DNA of 37,278 bases from the NCBI GenBank assembly GCA_016235605.1, contig JACRJW010000002.1:1-37278 (forward strand), in the 5' to 3' direction. Position numbers and translations under genes: made by a program. The stretch's first letter is position 1, and every line of letters starts with the position of its first letter. The DNA is from Candidatus Uhrbacteria bacterium. Its GTDB lineage: Bacteria; Patescibacteriota; Patescibacteriia; UBA9934; GWF2-40-263. Shown one piece after another: positions 20,708 through 28,250 of the stretch. The notes below the pieces were generated by a model. The model saw only the letters and a program-made list of their open reading frames with translations. It was not told the DNA's origin and did not search any database.

Positions 20708-21760
20708 TCAGCTGGCCGTAGCTACTTCCTCCCACGGAAAACCACTGCGACCAAAATGCCCGTACGACGCCGTCGCGCGATACAAAGGTTGCAAAAGATT
20801 CAGTCGCTCCACGATCGCCTCAGGACGAAAATCAAATTTTTGTTTGATGAGCCTAGTGATATCGAGTTTCGCGCCTTGAGATTTTTCTCCCATCGCTGTC
20901 GCTTGTACATGCACCGGCTCCGCTCGTCCCATCGAGTACACAAGGTTCACGAGCGCCGCGCTCGCAAGACCTTGCTCAACCACATAACGCGCCGCGTGAC
21001 GCGCCATGCACGCTCCCGCACGGTTCACCTTGTGAGGATCTTTGCCAGAAAGCGACGAGTCGCCGTGAGGAATGAGTCCGCCGTAGGTGTCCACACCGAC
21101 CTTGCGACCGCTTGCTCCTGAGTCCGCACGGAAACCGACCTCGGTAAATGATCCGACAGGGTTGATCACCATCTGCACGCCTTCTTCACCAACGATCGGA
21201 ACAAGCACACGCTCCAGGAGCGCGGTCTGTACCTCACGGTCTTTCATGCTCACTTGATGGGAGGCGAGGATCGTCACGGCTTTGACTCGCGGACCGTCCA
21301 TGGTGATCTGTACCTTGCCGTCGGGCTTGAGCCACGAAAAACTCGGATCCGTACGGCGCAGATCATCGAGCCGACGTGCGAGATTGTGTGCGTAGACAAC
21401 AGCACGGGGCATCAGCTCTCGCGTCTGTGTCGTCGCGTAGCCGTTCACCACGACGTTATCTGTCACCCCATTGTGGATACGTTTCATTTCATCTGATTGC
21501 GTTTCGATGTTCACGAAGACTTCCAGGTCATCATGATAGCCGATCTCCTCGTAGACTTTTTTCGCAAGCGCGCCGATATCAAAATCCGCCGTGGACGTCA
21601 CTTCCCCACCGATCATCATCATGCCGTGGCTCCCCAGGACGTTCACGTCCACCCGGGAGAGTTTATCGCGACGCAAATACTCATCCACGATCGCATCGGC
21701 AATTTGATCGCACACTTTATCTGGTTGTCCTTGAGTCACCGACTCGACGGTTTTGAACAT
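20708..21760 (-). CDS. metK: S-adenosylmethionine synthetase, divergent form
   Basis: A 350-residue enzyme expected to make SAM from methionine and ATP. Family blocks are present: ESVTQGQPDKVCDQIADAIV, GGEVTSTADFDI, NGYATTQTRELMPRAVVYAH, WLKPDGKVQITMDG, GRKVGVDTYGGLIPHGDSSL and SGKDPHKVNRAGACMARHAA. It is ~35-45 residues shorter than typical bacterial MetK. Two oddities: the catalytic GHPDK His is Gln here (GQPDK), and the usual GDQG(L/I)M.GYA block is TDNVVVNGYA. The lysines and the SGKDP loop are intact. This looks like a deep lineage variant rather than decay, but activity is not certain. No SAM riboswitch is visible upstream. Confidence 0.9.
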   Translation of the reverse strand: MFKTVESVTQGQPDKVCDQIADAIVDEYLRRDKLSRVDVNVLGSHGMMMIGGEVTSTADFDIGALAKKVYEEIGYHDDLEVFVNIETQSDEMKRIHNGVTDNVVVNGYATTQTRELMPRAVVYAHNLARRLDDLRRTDPSFSWLKPDGKVQITMDGPRVKAVTILASHQVSMKDREVQTALLERVLVPIVGEEGVQMVINPVGSFTEVGFRADSGASGRKVGVDTYGGLIPHGDSSLSGKDPHKVNRAGACMARHAARYVVEQGLASAALVNLVYSMGRAEPVHVQATAMGEKSQGAKLDITRLIKQKFDFRPEAIVERLNLLQPLYRATASYGHFGRSGFPWEEVATAS

Positions 21761-21774
21761 AGCGTTTTTTGATC

Positions 21775-21833
21775 GTCCCCCTTCTCAAGGGGGACCACCC
21801 ACCTACGCCGAGGCTTCGGCGGGCGGGCAGGGG
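21775..21833. repeat. Two short palindromes upstream of metK
   Basis: GTCCCCCTT/AAGGGGGAC (21775-21795, 9-bp arms, 3-base loop) is followed by GCCGAGGCTTCGGCGGGCGG (21807-21826), a GC-rich palindrome of the type scattered between Patescibacteria genes. They lie in the 5' region of metK on its template side, with no T-run after them, so they do not look like intrinsic terminators. Confidence 0.5.
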
Positions 21834-21909
21834 GTTATCGCCGCTCAAGAGAATATCAAAATCACTTCCCTCTGTCATCGCACAACATGGGGATGGAGAG
21901 TGTACAAAC

Positions 21910-22500
21910 CTATACCTTTTTAACGAGCCATCTTCCGAGCTGCAAAAAATGATTGTTCTTTGAAAAATACGCCATCCAATCCTCCATGTCTTTCTCGCTC
22001 ATGTCAGAAAGTGCCTTTGTGTTTTTTGCGTTCAGGAGCTTTGGCACGTAGAGGCGCCAGTAGTCAGACATCATAGGACGCAGGACACGGCGTGGCTTGT
22101 CAGCGATCACCCCTTTCTCAATGAAGGTGAATGTCTTGTGTTTCCCTTTGCCATAGACGTAGGCGAGTGCCATCCGCCACTCACAGTTTCGATTCTTTGC
22201 CCTGCCCATTGCTTTGAGAATCCCATCGATACCCAAAGTCTTCAATGAAAACTTAATGTGCGTCATGGGAAACCCGCCCAGCGCTTCGATAAAAAATCCC
22301 GAATCCTCAACCAGGAGCGGCTTGCGGAATTTCTTGTACGCCTGTGTGGCCTTTTCAAGGGCGATCTCGGCTGGATCTTCTGATCGACTTTCCGCAAGGT
22401 CGATAGTTGCTTGCTTCACGTTGATACCAAAAGGTTTGAGCGCGAGCGCCGCGTGTGCGACCTTGGTCGCATTGCTCGTTGCGAAATAAATGGTTCTCAT
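21910..22500 (-). CDS. rdgB: RdgB/HAM1 family noncanonical purine NTP pyrophosphatase
   Basis: A 196-residue house-cleaning enzyme that hydrolyses ITP, dITP and XTP to monophosphates. IYFATSNATKVAHAALAL is the substrate-binding N-terminus (SNxxK). RSEDPAEIALEKATQAYKKF and PLLVEDSGFFIEALGGFP are the conserved metal and base-binding blocks; KGVIADKPRR follows the usual GxI.G pattern loosely. The overall look is nearer to archaeal HAM1 proteins. It overlaps the Fic gene upstream by four bases (22497-22500), so both are in one operon. Together with the Nudix-COG4997 fusion it adds to nucleotide-pool sanitation. Confidence 0.88.
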   Translation of the reverse strand: MRTIYFATSNATKVAHAALALKPFGINVKQATIDLAESRSEDPAEIALEKATQAYKKFRKPLLVEDSGFFIEALGGFPMTHIKFSLKTLGIDGILKAMGRAKNRNCEWRMALAYVYGKGKHKTFTFIEKGVIADKPRRVLRPMMSDYWRLYVPKLLNAKNTKALSDMSEKDMEDWMAYFSKNNHFLQLGRWLVKKV

Positions 22501-23441
22501 ATTCGTTTCCTCTTTCTTTCGTCTAGATATCGAACAACCGCTTCTTTAGAAGTGAGCCAGACACGCCCTTCCTTGTGTGCCTCTAATTTTCCCTGACGTA
22601 CAAGAAGATTCAGATATTTCGCGGAGTAAGGAGTTTCTTTTGCGACGATTGACAGGAGAGAAAATTTTTCTCTTTTTTTATCAACCGGCGTAAGAGTATC
22701 GAGATACATGTTAAGCGATCGCTCTACAGACTGTGCAATAAACCGTACAAGTGCTTCTGATTTCCCATGATCTGCTTGACGCAAAACGTTGTAATATTTC
22801 CTTCGATCATTTTTCAAAACAATGACCAGCGGATATCCGGCCTGCATCAAAAGGACGTTCATCAGAAGACGTGCGGTTCGTCCATTTCCTTCAAAAAATG
22901 GATGAATGAAAACAATCTTATGATGGAGCAACGCGGCAAGCTCTACTATGGGTCGTTTCTTCCTTTCACTCCTGAGCCACTCGATAAGGTCACTCATCTG
23001 TTTTGGCACCACCAAGGCGTCAGGTGGTTTATGATCAGCTCCACCAATAATCACATTCGCATTCCGATAACGCCCGGCCCAATCTTTATCCGTCTCTTGT
23101 ACAATAATCTCGTGAAGATTACGTATGAGTCGCTCTGAAATGGTATGATTTTTCCCCTTCTCAACAAGATCGTATAAATACTGCAGCGCAGCGTGATGAT
23201 CCTTCGCTTCGAGGTGATCCTTGAGCGGCTTCCCTTTAATGGTGAGACCTTCATTAATAACCAAAAAGGTTTCCCTCAATGTCAATGAGTTGCCTTCGAT
23301 CGCATTAGAGTTGTAGGTCATTTCAATCTTGAATTTTTCGCGTAACTTTATCACCGCAGACTTTGGTAGCGGTCGAAGTTTGTTGAGCTCGGCGAGCTTG
23401 TTTTCGAGACGTGTTTGAAAAGACCGTGGGAGAAGCGCCAT
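22497..23441 (-). CDS. Fic family protein (AMPylase-like)
   Basis: A 314-residue protein. The catalytic loop HPFFEGNGRTARLLMN is complete (HPFx(D/E)GNGRxxR), so AMP transfer from ATP to a hydroxyl side chain is expected. TYNSNAIEGNSLT near residue ~45 carries the (S/T)xxxE(G/N) inhibitory helix on the N-terminal side, a class II self-inhibited Fic. The C-terminal ~75 residues (KFSLLSIVAKETPYSAKYLN, LEAHKEGRVWLTSKEAVVRY) form a winged helix, as in Fic/HTH proteins. Its target is unknown. It is divergent from lexA and overlaps rdgB by four bases. A weak -10 (TATAGT, around 23475) lies upstream. Confidence 0.95.
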   Translation of the reverse strand: MALLPRSFQTRLENKLAELNKLRPLPKSAVIKLREKFKIEMTYNSNAIEGNSLTLRETFLVINEGLTIKGKPLKDHLEAKDHHAALQYLYDLVEKGKNHTISERLIRNLHEIIVQETDKDWAGRYRNANVIIGGADHKPPDALVVPKQMSDLIEWLRSERKKRPIVELAALLHHKIVFIHPFFEGNGRTARLLMNVLLMQAGYPLVIVLKNDRRKYYNVLRQADHGKSEALVRFIAQSVERSLNMYLDTLTPVDKKREKFSLLSIVAKETPYSAKYLNLLVRQGKLEAHKEGRVWLTSKEAVVRYLDERKRKRI

Positions 23442-23560
23442 AGGACTAAATATGGGATAGCTTATTTTTTGTACTATACCATATTAGGGATATACGCCGA
23501 ATTTCTGTTGGTGACCAATCCAGAAATACAGCGTGTATCCCACTTATCCACACCTCTCCC

Positions 23561-23606
23561 TTGCGTTCGGTTTTTGTTCGGTCTATCATACGAACATAAA
23601 GCGAAC
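23561..23606 (+). promoter_or_regulatory. lexA promoter with nested double operator
   Basis: TTGCGT (23561-23566), a 17-bp spacer and TATCAT (23584-23589) form the promoter. Four half-sites are arranged symmetrically: GTTCG at 23565 and 23576, CGAAC at 23591 and 23602. The inner pair gives TGTTCG-N10-CGAACA; the outer pair is one helical turn (11 bp) further out on each side. This fits LexA autoregulation through two concentric sites over the promoter. Confidence 0.75.
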
Positions 23607-23614
23607 AAGCAATT

Positions 23615-24229
23615 ATGCCACCACTCACCAAAAAACAATCTGAGGTGCTGGAGTTTATTCGCGGTCATATTGAAGACAACGGCTACGCGCCGTCGTATCG
23701 CGAAATCGCGGAGCACTTCGACCTCTCTTCCCCTGCCACCGTGCATGGCCACATCCAGTCGCTCGTGGAAAAAGGTCTCATCAACATTGGTGAAGATGGC
23801 GAAGCACGGTCAATCGAGCTTGTACAAGAGGCTGAAAACGGCCCATCGGTTTTCCTTCCTTTGCTTGGACTCATCACTGCAGGTGTGCCGATTGAAGCCG
23901 TAGAGCAGAACGAAGCCATGGCCGTGCCCGCGGACTTCGTCATGGACAGCGCAAACTCGTATGTGTTGCGCGTCAAAGGACGATCCATGATCGAAGATGG
24001 AATTTTAGATGGCGACTTCGTAGTGATCGAACGCAATCCCTCTCCGCGTAACGGCGAGGTCGTCGTCGCCCTGCTCGACAACGCGTTTGCTACGCTCAAA
24101 CGTTTTTACCGAGAACGCAACCGTATTCGTCTGCAACCTGCTAATAGTTCGATGGATCCACTGTACGTCCAAGACTGCATTATCCAGGGAGTGGTCCGAG
24201 CTGTAATTCGTAAATTTCAGCCTGTGTGA
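23615..24229 (+). CDS. lexA: LexA repressor
   Basis: A 204-residue SOS repressor. The N-terminal winged HTH is PPLTKKQSEVLEFIRGHIED, YAPSYREIAEHFDLSSPATV and HGHIQSLVEKGLI. The cleavage site is Ala-Gly in LITAGVPIEA. The catalytic Ser is in RVKGRSMIEDGI and the Lys in ALLDNAFATLKRFY, so RecA-stimulated self-cleavage should work. Length and domain order are standard. A predicted ~19-nt leader without a Shine-Dalgarno motif precedes the ATG. Half-sites GTTCG/CGAAC overlap its promoter. The same sites are not visible upstream of dinB or the UvrD gene in this window. A family-A element starts two bases after the stop. Confidence 0.97.
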   Translation: MPPLTKKQSEVLEFIRGHIEDNGYAPSYREIAEHFDLSSPATVHGHIQSLVEKGLINIGEDGEARSIELVQEAENGPSVFLPLLGLITAGVPIEAVEQNEAMAVPADFVMDSANSYVLRVKGRSMIEDGILDGDFVVIERNPSPRNGEVVVALLDNAFATLKRFYRERNRIRLQPANSSMDPLYVQDCIIQGVVRAVIRKFQPV

Positions 24230-24230
24230 A

Positions 24231-24410
24231 AGTTCAGCAAGATAGAGCTTACAGGCAAAAACCGTCACGGAGGGCCGTACAAAACCCTTCGACGGGCTCA
24301 GGGTGTATTCACACACGGCCCGAGTGACGAGGGGCGCCGGGTAAAACGGCCAGGAAAATGGATCGATGGGCGACCCCGTGTTTTTGACGAAAGCTCTATC
24401 TTGCTGGACT
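24231..24410 (+). ncRNA. Structured element family A, copy 2
   Basis: A 180-bp element. The arms AGTTCAGCAAGATAGAGCTT (24231-24250) and AAGCTCTATCTTGCTGGACT (24391-24410) pair over 20 bases with one G-U. Inside are AAAAACCGTCACGGA, GGGCCGT/ACGGCCC (P2), TGACGAGGGGCGCC, CCA/TGG (P5) and GGGCGACCCCGTGTTTTT. The P2 apex holds a CCCTTCGACGGGCTCAGGG palindrome, making this copy longer. It starts two bases after the lexA stop and could serve as the lexA 3' end. Confidence 0.65.
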
Positions 24411-24490
24411 GAGAACCTGACAATTTGAGATCCCATGGTGAGGCGCGTAAGGGATCACGCGTCTGATCGTGGGGTTTTAATTTATCAAAA
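24411..24490. other. Gap with hairpins before a small ORF
   Basis: Contains GATCCC/GGGATC (24430-24456) and CACG/CGTG followed by GGGGTTTTAATTT (24458-24483), which could be a weak terminator. No clear promoter or ribosome-binding site is seen. Confidence 0.35.
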
Positions 24491-24679
24491 ATGAAAAAAC
24501 GTATGTCCACCGCCACGCTTCGTTACCACACGATCACTCTTTCGTTTCTTCCTGGCCGCCGGGAAGACCTGGCCATGAAAAGTCTGCGTACCCTGCGTCT
24601 GCGCACCAGCCGCCGCCGCGCCAAGCAAGCCGTACGCTATATTTTAAGTCGAGTGTCCATTGGATCTAAATCCTCCTAG
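24491..24679 (+). CDS. Small basic protein, doubtful
   Basis: A 62-codon frame of strongly basic composition (LRTLRLRTSRRRAKQAVRYI) between the lexA region and the dinB cluster. It has no recognised family, no Shine-Dalgarno motif and no clear promoter. It is kept because the gap would otherwise be empty and because short Arg-rich proteins occur in these genomes. It may be spurious. Confidence 0.3.
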   Translation: MKKRMSTATLRYHTITLSFLPGRREDLAMKSLRTLRLRTSRRRAKQAVRYILSRVSIGSKSS

Positions 24680-24759
24680 TCTTTCTTCACTGCCACCCTT
24701 CGACTCCCTTCGGTCGCTCAGGGCAGGCTCTACAACCTATTCCCTACAACCTTCCCCTT
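24680..24759. other. Dispersed palindrome plus low-G spacer
   Basis: CACCCTTCGACTCCCTTCGG, then TCGCTCAGGGCAGG, is a member of the CCTTCGA..CTCAGGG repeat type. From 24729 the sequence is G-free: CTACAACCTATTCCCTACAA, then CCTTCCCCTT, up to the ATG at 24760. It resembles the rplL spacer. Confidence 0.5.
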
Positions 24760-25008
24760 ATGCACGAACTCCTCAACGATCCTATCGACGTCATCGTCTC
24801 GTTCAAGGACAACCGCGTGCTGCCCCACGCCATGCGTTGGAATGAACGCGATTATAAAATCGACAAGGTCAACTTGGTTCACTCGGCGCGCGAGGGAACC
24901 AAACGCGTTTTCTATTTCTCGGTCTCGGACGCTGCCAATTACTTCAAGCTCAAACTCGATCCGGAGATTCTTGAGTGGAGACTCGTGGAGCTCTATGCAG
25001 ATGGATAA
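24760..25008 (+). CDS. Small beta-rich protein paired with dinB
   Basis: An 82-residue protein with strands VIVSFKDNRVLPHAMRWNER, YKIDKVNLVHSAREGTKRVF, YFSVSDAANYFKLKL and WRLVELYADG. Similar small domains ('P..FRWRGR.Y.V..V..W......R.YRV') occur next to or fused to Y-family polymerases, for example DUF6504 proteins; I infer the relation from pattern only. Its stop lies inside ATGGATAA, the old start of dinB, so the two were translationally coupled before the dinB 5' end was duplicated. It may regulate or assist the polymerase. Confidence 0.65.
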   Translation: MHELLNDPIDVIVSFKDNRVLPHAMRWNERDYKIDKVNLVHSAREGTKRVFYFSVSDAANYFKLKLDPEILEWRLVELYADG

Positions 25009-25076
25009 TCGAATCATCCTGCACATTGACCCGCCGTCGCTCCTCGCGGAGCTATGGCGGGCAGGCATGAATTTCT
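25001..25076 (+). pseudogene. Decayed first copy of the dinB 5' end with inserted palindrome
   Basis: ATGGATAATCGAATCATCCT, GCACATTGAC encodes MDNRIILHID, the same as the start of dinB (MNRIILHID). It is then broken by CCGCCGTCGCTCCTCGCGGA, GCTATGGCGGGCAGG (25031-25065), a GC-rich palindrome. ATGAATTTCTAT follows, matching ATGAATTCCTAC of the intact gene. Then the intact copy begins. The first copy is out of frame with the gene and no longer makes DinB. Confidence 0.7.
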
Positions 25077-26285
25077 ATGAACCGAATCATTCTGCACATA
25101 GACATGAATTCCTACTTCGCGAGTGTGGAGCAGCAGGCGAATCCATTTTTGCGAGGGAAGCCGATTGGGATTACGGGTAAGCATCAAGAAAGATCAATCG
25201 TTGCTACAGCTTCGATCGAAGCCAAACGGCTGGGAGTCAAAACCGCCATGTCGACATGGGAAGCAAAAAAAATTTGTCCCTCGATTATTTTGTATCCAGG
25301 CGATCCTGAAAAATACTCAGACATCATGCATCGCTTCAATCGAATCTATCGATCATTCACCGACCGAGTGGAAGAGTTTAGTGTGGACGAGAGCTTCCTC
25401 GACATCACACAAGAAGCTCAGGATTATTTTGGAGCAACATGCATGGCACAATCGATCCGCGCTCGACTCAAGGAAGCGTTAGGTGAATATATCACCGCCT
25501 CGATCGGCATCGCCCCAAACAGACTCATGGCCAAGCTCGCATCCGAATCGGTGAAACCCAATGGACTCACGGTTGCGCGTGAAAACGAACTTCTCGACCT
25601 GCTGGATCGCTCAGACCTAGAAGACCTGTGTGGAATCGGCTCAGGGATCCGCGAGAGACTAGGCGATCTGGGCATCAACACATTCAGACAGCTCCGCGAG
25701 TTCCCTCTTGAAAAACTCGTGGGTGTGTTTCACAGCTACGGACGTTGGCTCCACGAAGCCGCTTGGGGTCGAGAGAACGAGCAAGAAATTGCTTCTGATC
25801 CTGAACCGCCTAAATCCTACGGTCACTCATACACGCTTCCAGAAAACACCAACAACCTCTCCACTCTCAAACGCTATCTCTTGGGCCTTGCCGACAAAGT
25901 TGCCTGGCGCATGCGCCGCGACGGCGTCGCTGCCCATCGTGTCTCAGCCTATGTCCGATTCGCAGATTTCTCAGGTCACGGTGAGCAGAGAACCAGTCAC
26001 GAACCTCTCACAGACGGACTCACGCTGTTTGAAATCGCCTGGCGTATCTTGCGTCCGTTTCTTCACCGAGCGCCCGTCCGACTCCTGGGTATCACTGCCT
26101 CGATGATCTCATCTGACATAAAACCAACACCCCTATTTAAAAAAGACCGACACATGCGATCCGTCCTTTCTTCTCTCGATCAACTTCAACACCGCTATGG
26201 CGCCGGCATCTGGAAACGCGCCTCGACGCTCCCTGTAGAATTCAAGTCCCGTTCGAGCGGCTTTCATTTTGACCACGAATTGTAA
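25077..26285 (+). CDS. dinB: DNA polymerase IV (Y family)
   Basis: A 402-residue translesion polymerase. ILHIDMNSYFASVEQ is the palm motif with the first catalytic Asp, and RVEEFSVDESFLDIT holds the other acidic pair. TASIEAKRLGVKTAM, ASIGIAPNRLMAKLASE and DLCGIGSGIRERLGDLGIN (helix-hairpin-helix) follow, with a little-finger domain after ~240. The C-terminal beta-clamp motif is not obvious. The start at 25077 is the only one in frame. The upstream copy at 25001 is a duplicated, disrupted 5' end. No LexA half-sites are seen upstream, so SOS control is not evident here. Confidence 0.96.
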   Translation: MNRIILHIDMNSYFASVEQQANPFLRGKPIGITGKHQERSIVATASIEAKRLGVKTAMSTWEAKKICPSIILYPGDPEKYSDIMHRFNRIYRSFTDRVEEFSVDESFLDITQEAQDYFGATCMAQSIRARLKEALGEYITASIGIAPNRLMAKLASESVKPNGLTVARENELLDLLDRSDLEDLCGIGSGIRERLGDLGINTFRQLREFPLEKLVGVFHSYGRWLHEAAWGRENEQEIASDPEPPKSYGHSYTLPENTNNLSTLKRYLLGLADKVAWRMRRDGVAAHRVSAYVRFADFSGHGEQRTSHEPLTDGLTLFEIAWRILRPFLHRAPVRLLGITASMISSDIKPTPLFKKDRHMRSVLSSLDQLQHRYGAGIWKRASTLPVEFKSRSSGFHFDHEL

Positions 26286-26327
26286 CGAGATTATGAAAGA
26301 CATTTGGCGCAGCGAGGACTGTTTACA

Positions 26328-26337
26328 TTTTTTTTTT
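26328..26337 (+). other. Ten-base T tract after dinB
   Basis: A run of ten T follows GCGCAGCGAGGACTGTTTAC about 40 bases after the dinB stop. No strong stem precedes it, so it is at most a weak terminator; it is also a likely slippage site. Confidence 0.4.
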
Positions 26338-26361
26338 AATTTGAATCATGAACTACAAGGC

Positions 26362-26470
26362 ACTTCTGCAAGACACGTAAATTTTTGTTGAACGGTCTGG
26401 CGAGCCCCACATAACAGTCAGCGTGGGGTCGGACAGACCTGAAATAAAAATTCATGTGTCTTGCAGAAGT
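26362..26470 (+). ncRNA. Structured element family B, copy 3
   Basis: A 109-bp hairpin. ACTTCTGCAAGACACGTAAA, then TTTTTG, pairs with its partner ending CATGTGTCTTGCAGAAGT. The core GTTGAACGGTCTGGCGAGCC, CCAC and GTGGGGTCGGACAGACC is nearly identical to copy 1, whereas the outer arms differ on both sides in a compensating way. The apical loop is short. It ends four bases before the stop codon of the convergent anti-sigma-like gene. Confidence 0.62.
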
Positions 26471-26474
26471 CTGC

Positions 26475-27035
26475 CTACTCCCCAAACGTTCCTTCGACTA
26501 AATGCGCTCCTGGATCCGCACTCCCCTCATAATCGTTCACGGTCATCACGATCTCGCTGTAGCCTGAGTAGTCCTGAGCGTCCGGTGCTTGCCACTCAAG
26601 CACAAAATTCCCCTCTTCGTCTGTGATCATTTCTCCGAGCGAAAAAAAGTCGTACGGGATTTTACGCAGAAGCCAAACCTGATAGTACTGCACCTCACGA
26701 TCGATCTCGGGCAATGACAATTTGAACTCGACGTAAAATTTGTCATCTTTCTCTCCACGCCTCGCCTCACCGACGGCTTCTGCTGTTGCTGCCCACTTGA
26801 GTGTGGCCGTTTTACTTTCCGTATCGATCGCATTGTCGATCACGGCTTGCGAAATCGGGTCAGGTGTGAAGACGTCAGCGATCGAGCTCACGGCGGATGG
26901 CTCTTGAACTGGCGCCGCGCGGAACCAACGCACAGCAAAAACAAATAAGACGAACAGAATAAGAACAAGCACGCTTGTCCCGATGGTTGATCCCCAACGG
27001 ATCTTTTGACGTTCTTTTGATCCTCCGTAAACCAT
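26475..27035 (-). CDS. Membrane-anchored protein with anti-sigma-K-like domain
   Basis: A 186-residue protein. Residues ~17-38 (IGTSVLVLILFVLFVFAVRW) form one TM helix. The outside domain has KWAATAEAVGEARRG, FYVEFKLSLPEI, VQYYQVWLLRKIPYDFFSLG, EGNFVLEWQAPDAQDYSGYS and IVMTVNDYEGSADPGAHLVE. The order 'YxVWL...LG...G.F...S.IVV(T/S)...S..PG' resembles the extracytoplasmic domain of RskA-type anti-sigma-K factors, without a cytoplasmic zinc-type anti-sigma domain. A sensor or envelope-binding role is possible. It is three bases after the malic enzyme stop and in the same operon. Family assignment is by pattern only. Confidence 0.7.
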   Translation of the reverse strand: MVYGGSKERQKIRWGSTIGTSVLVLILFVLFVFAVRWFRAAPVQEPSAVSSIADVFTPDPISQAVIDNAIDTESKTATLKWAATAEAVGEARRGEKDDKFYVEFKLSLPEIDREVQYYQVWLLRKIPYDFFSLGEMITDEEGNFVLEWQAPDAQDYSGYSEIVMTVNDYEGSADPGAHLVEGTFGE

Positions 27036-27038
27036 ATC

Positions 27039-28181
27039 TTAGGCTGCACGTTTTATCGCCTCAGCAACCACGTCCGCCACACTCTTATCCAGAACAGACG
27101 GCATAATTTCTTCAGACGTCGGATGCTGGACCATGCCCGCGAGTGCCACGGCCGCGGCGAGCCTCATTGCCGATGTAATTTTCCGAATTCTCCCGTCGAG
27201 CGCGCCCTTAAAAATTCCCGGGAATGCCAGTGCGTTGTTCACTTGATTAGGAAAGTCGGATCGTCCTGTCGCGACCACCGCCGCACCAGCAACGCGTGCA
27301 ATCTCTGGCATGATTTCTGGAACGGGATTGGCGAGCGCAAAAATAATCGGATCCTTTGCCATCGACTTCACCATTTCGCTTATTAAAACACCAGGTTGGC
27401 TCACACCGATAAACACATCGGCGTCCTTAAGTGCGTTCGCGAGCGATCCTGTTTTCCCTTCTGGATTGATCTTCGCGGCTAGTTCGTCTTTGTACCTATT
27501 CATCCCCTCGCGCCCCAAAGCAATGATGCCGCGCGAATCAACCATCGTGAGCTGTTTCACCCCCGCCTCAAACAACAAATGCGTCACGCCCATGCCACCG
27601 GCTCCAGCTCCCGAGATCACCACGCGGACTTCATCGATTTTTTTCCCCACAACCTTGAGGGCGTTCATGAGTCCAGCCGTCACGACCACGCCGGTACCGT
27701 GCTGGTCGTCATGCATCACGGGAATATCAAGCTCTTCCACGAGCCGACGCTCCACTTCAAAACACACGGGTGCCGCAATGTCTTCCAAATTGATTCCTCC
27801 AAACCCAGGCGCGATCGCCTTCACCGCCGCGACGATCCCGTCCACATCGTGCACATCCAAACAAATGGGATACGCGTCGATGTTCGCAAAGTGCTTAAAC
27901 AAAATCGCCTTGCCTTCCATGACCGGCAGCCCAGCTTCCGGACCGATATTCCCCAGTCCCAGCACGGCCGAACCATCCGTCACCACCGCGACCGAGTGGC
28001 CTTTGATCGTCAGATCCCACGCGAGATTTTTATCTTTGGCGATTTCCAAGCACGGCTGCGCAACCCCTGGCGTGTACGCCACAGATAAATCCTCCCTCGT
28101 CTCAAGTGGAAACGTCGAGTGAATCTCAAGCTTCCCTCTTTTTTGTTTGTGCAACTCAAGTGACCGCTCACTGAAATTCAT
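27039..28181 (-). CDS. NAD(P)-dependent malic enzyme
   Basis: A 380-residue oxidative decarboxylase turning malate into pyruvate and CO2, with NAD(P) reduction. AYTPGVAQPCLEIA, TDGSAVLGLGNIGPEAGLPV, MEGKAILFKHFANIDAYPI, ICLDVHDVD, NLEDIAAPVCFEVERRL and PVMHDDQHGTGVVVTAGLMN cover the substrate and metal sites. VVISGAGAGGMGVTHLLFEA is the Rossmann dinucleotide motif, and FALANPVPEIMPE and TGRSDFPNQVNNALAFPGIF close the fold. It is the short bacterial type, without a phosphotransacetylase tail. MNFSERSLELHKQKRGKLE at 28181 fits the family start; an ATG at 28205 is an alternative. With gpmI it is one of the few central-metabolism genes here. Confidence 0.95.
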   Translation of the reverse strand: MNFSERSLELHKQKRGKLEIHSTFPLETREDLSVAYTPGVAQPCLEIAKDKNLAWDLTIKGHSVAVVTDGSAVLGLGNIGPEAGLPVMEGKAILFKHFANIDAYPICLDVHDVDGIVAAVKAIAPGFGGINLEDIAAPVCFEVERRLVEELDIPVMHDDQHGTGVVVTAGLMNALKVVGKKIDEVRVVISGAGAGGMGVTHLLFEAGVKQLTMVDSRGIIALGREGMNRYKDELAAKINPEGKTGSLANALKDADVFIGVSQPGVLISEMVKSMAKDPIIFALANPVPEIMPEIARVAGAAVVATGRSDFPNQVNNALAFPGIFKGALDGRIRKITSAMRLAAAVALAGMVQHPTSEEIMPSVLDKSVADVVAEAIKRAA

Positions 28182-28250
28182 AACACGTCGATGGATTATT
28201 TCCATGTTCGCAATATCCAGACTCCTTCAGTTTGCCGCGTTCGTCTTCTG

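Noticed and set aside
21761-21909. SAM riboswitch upstream of metK
   Set aside because: The gap has only GC-rich palindromes; no S-box or other SAM aptamer pattern is visible.
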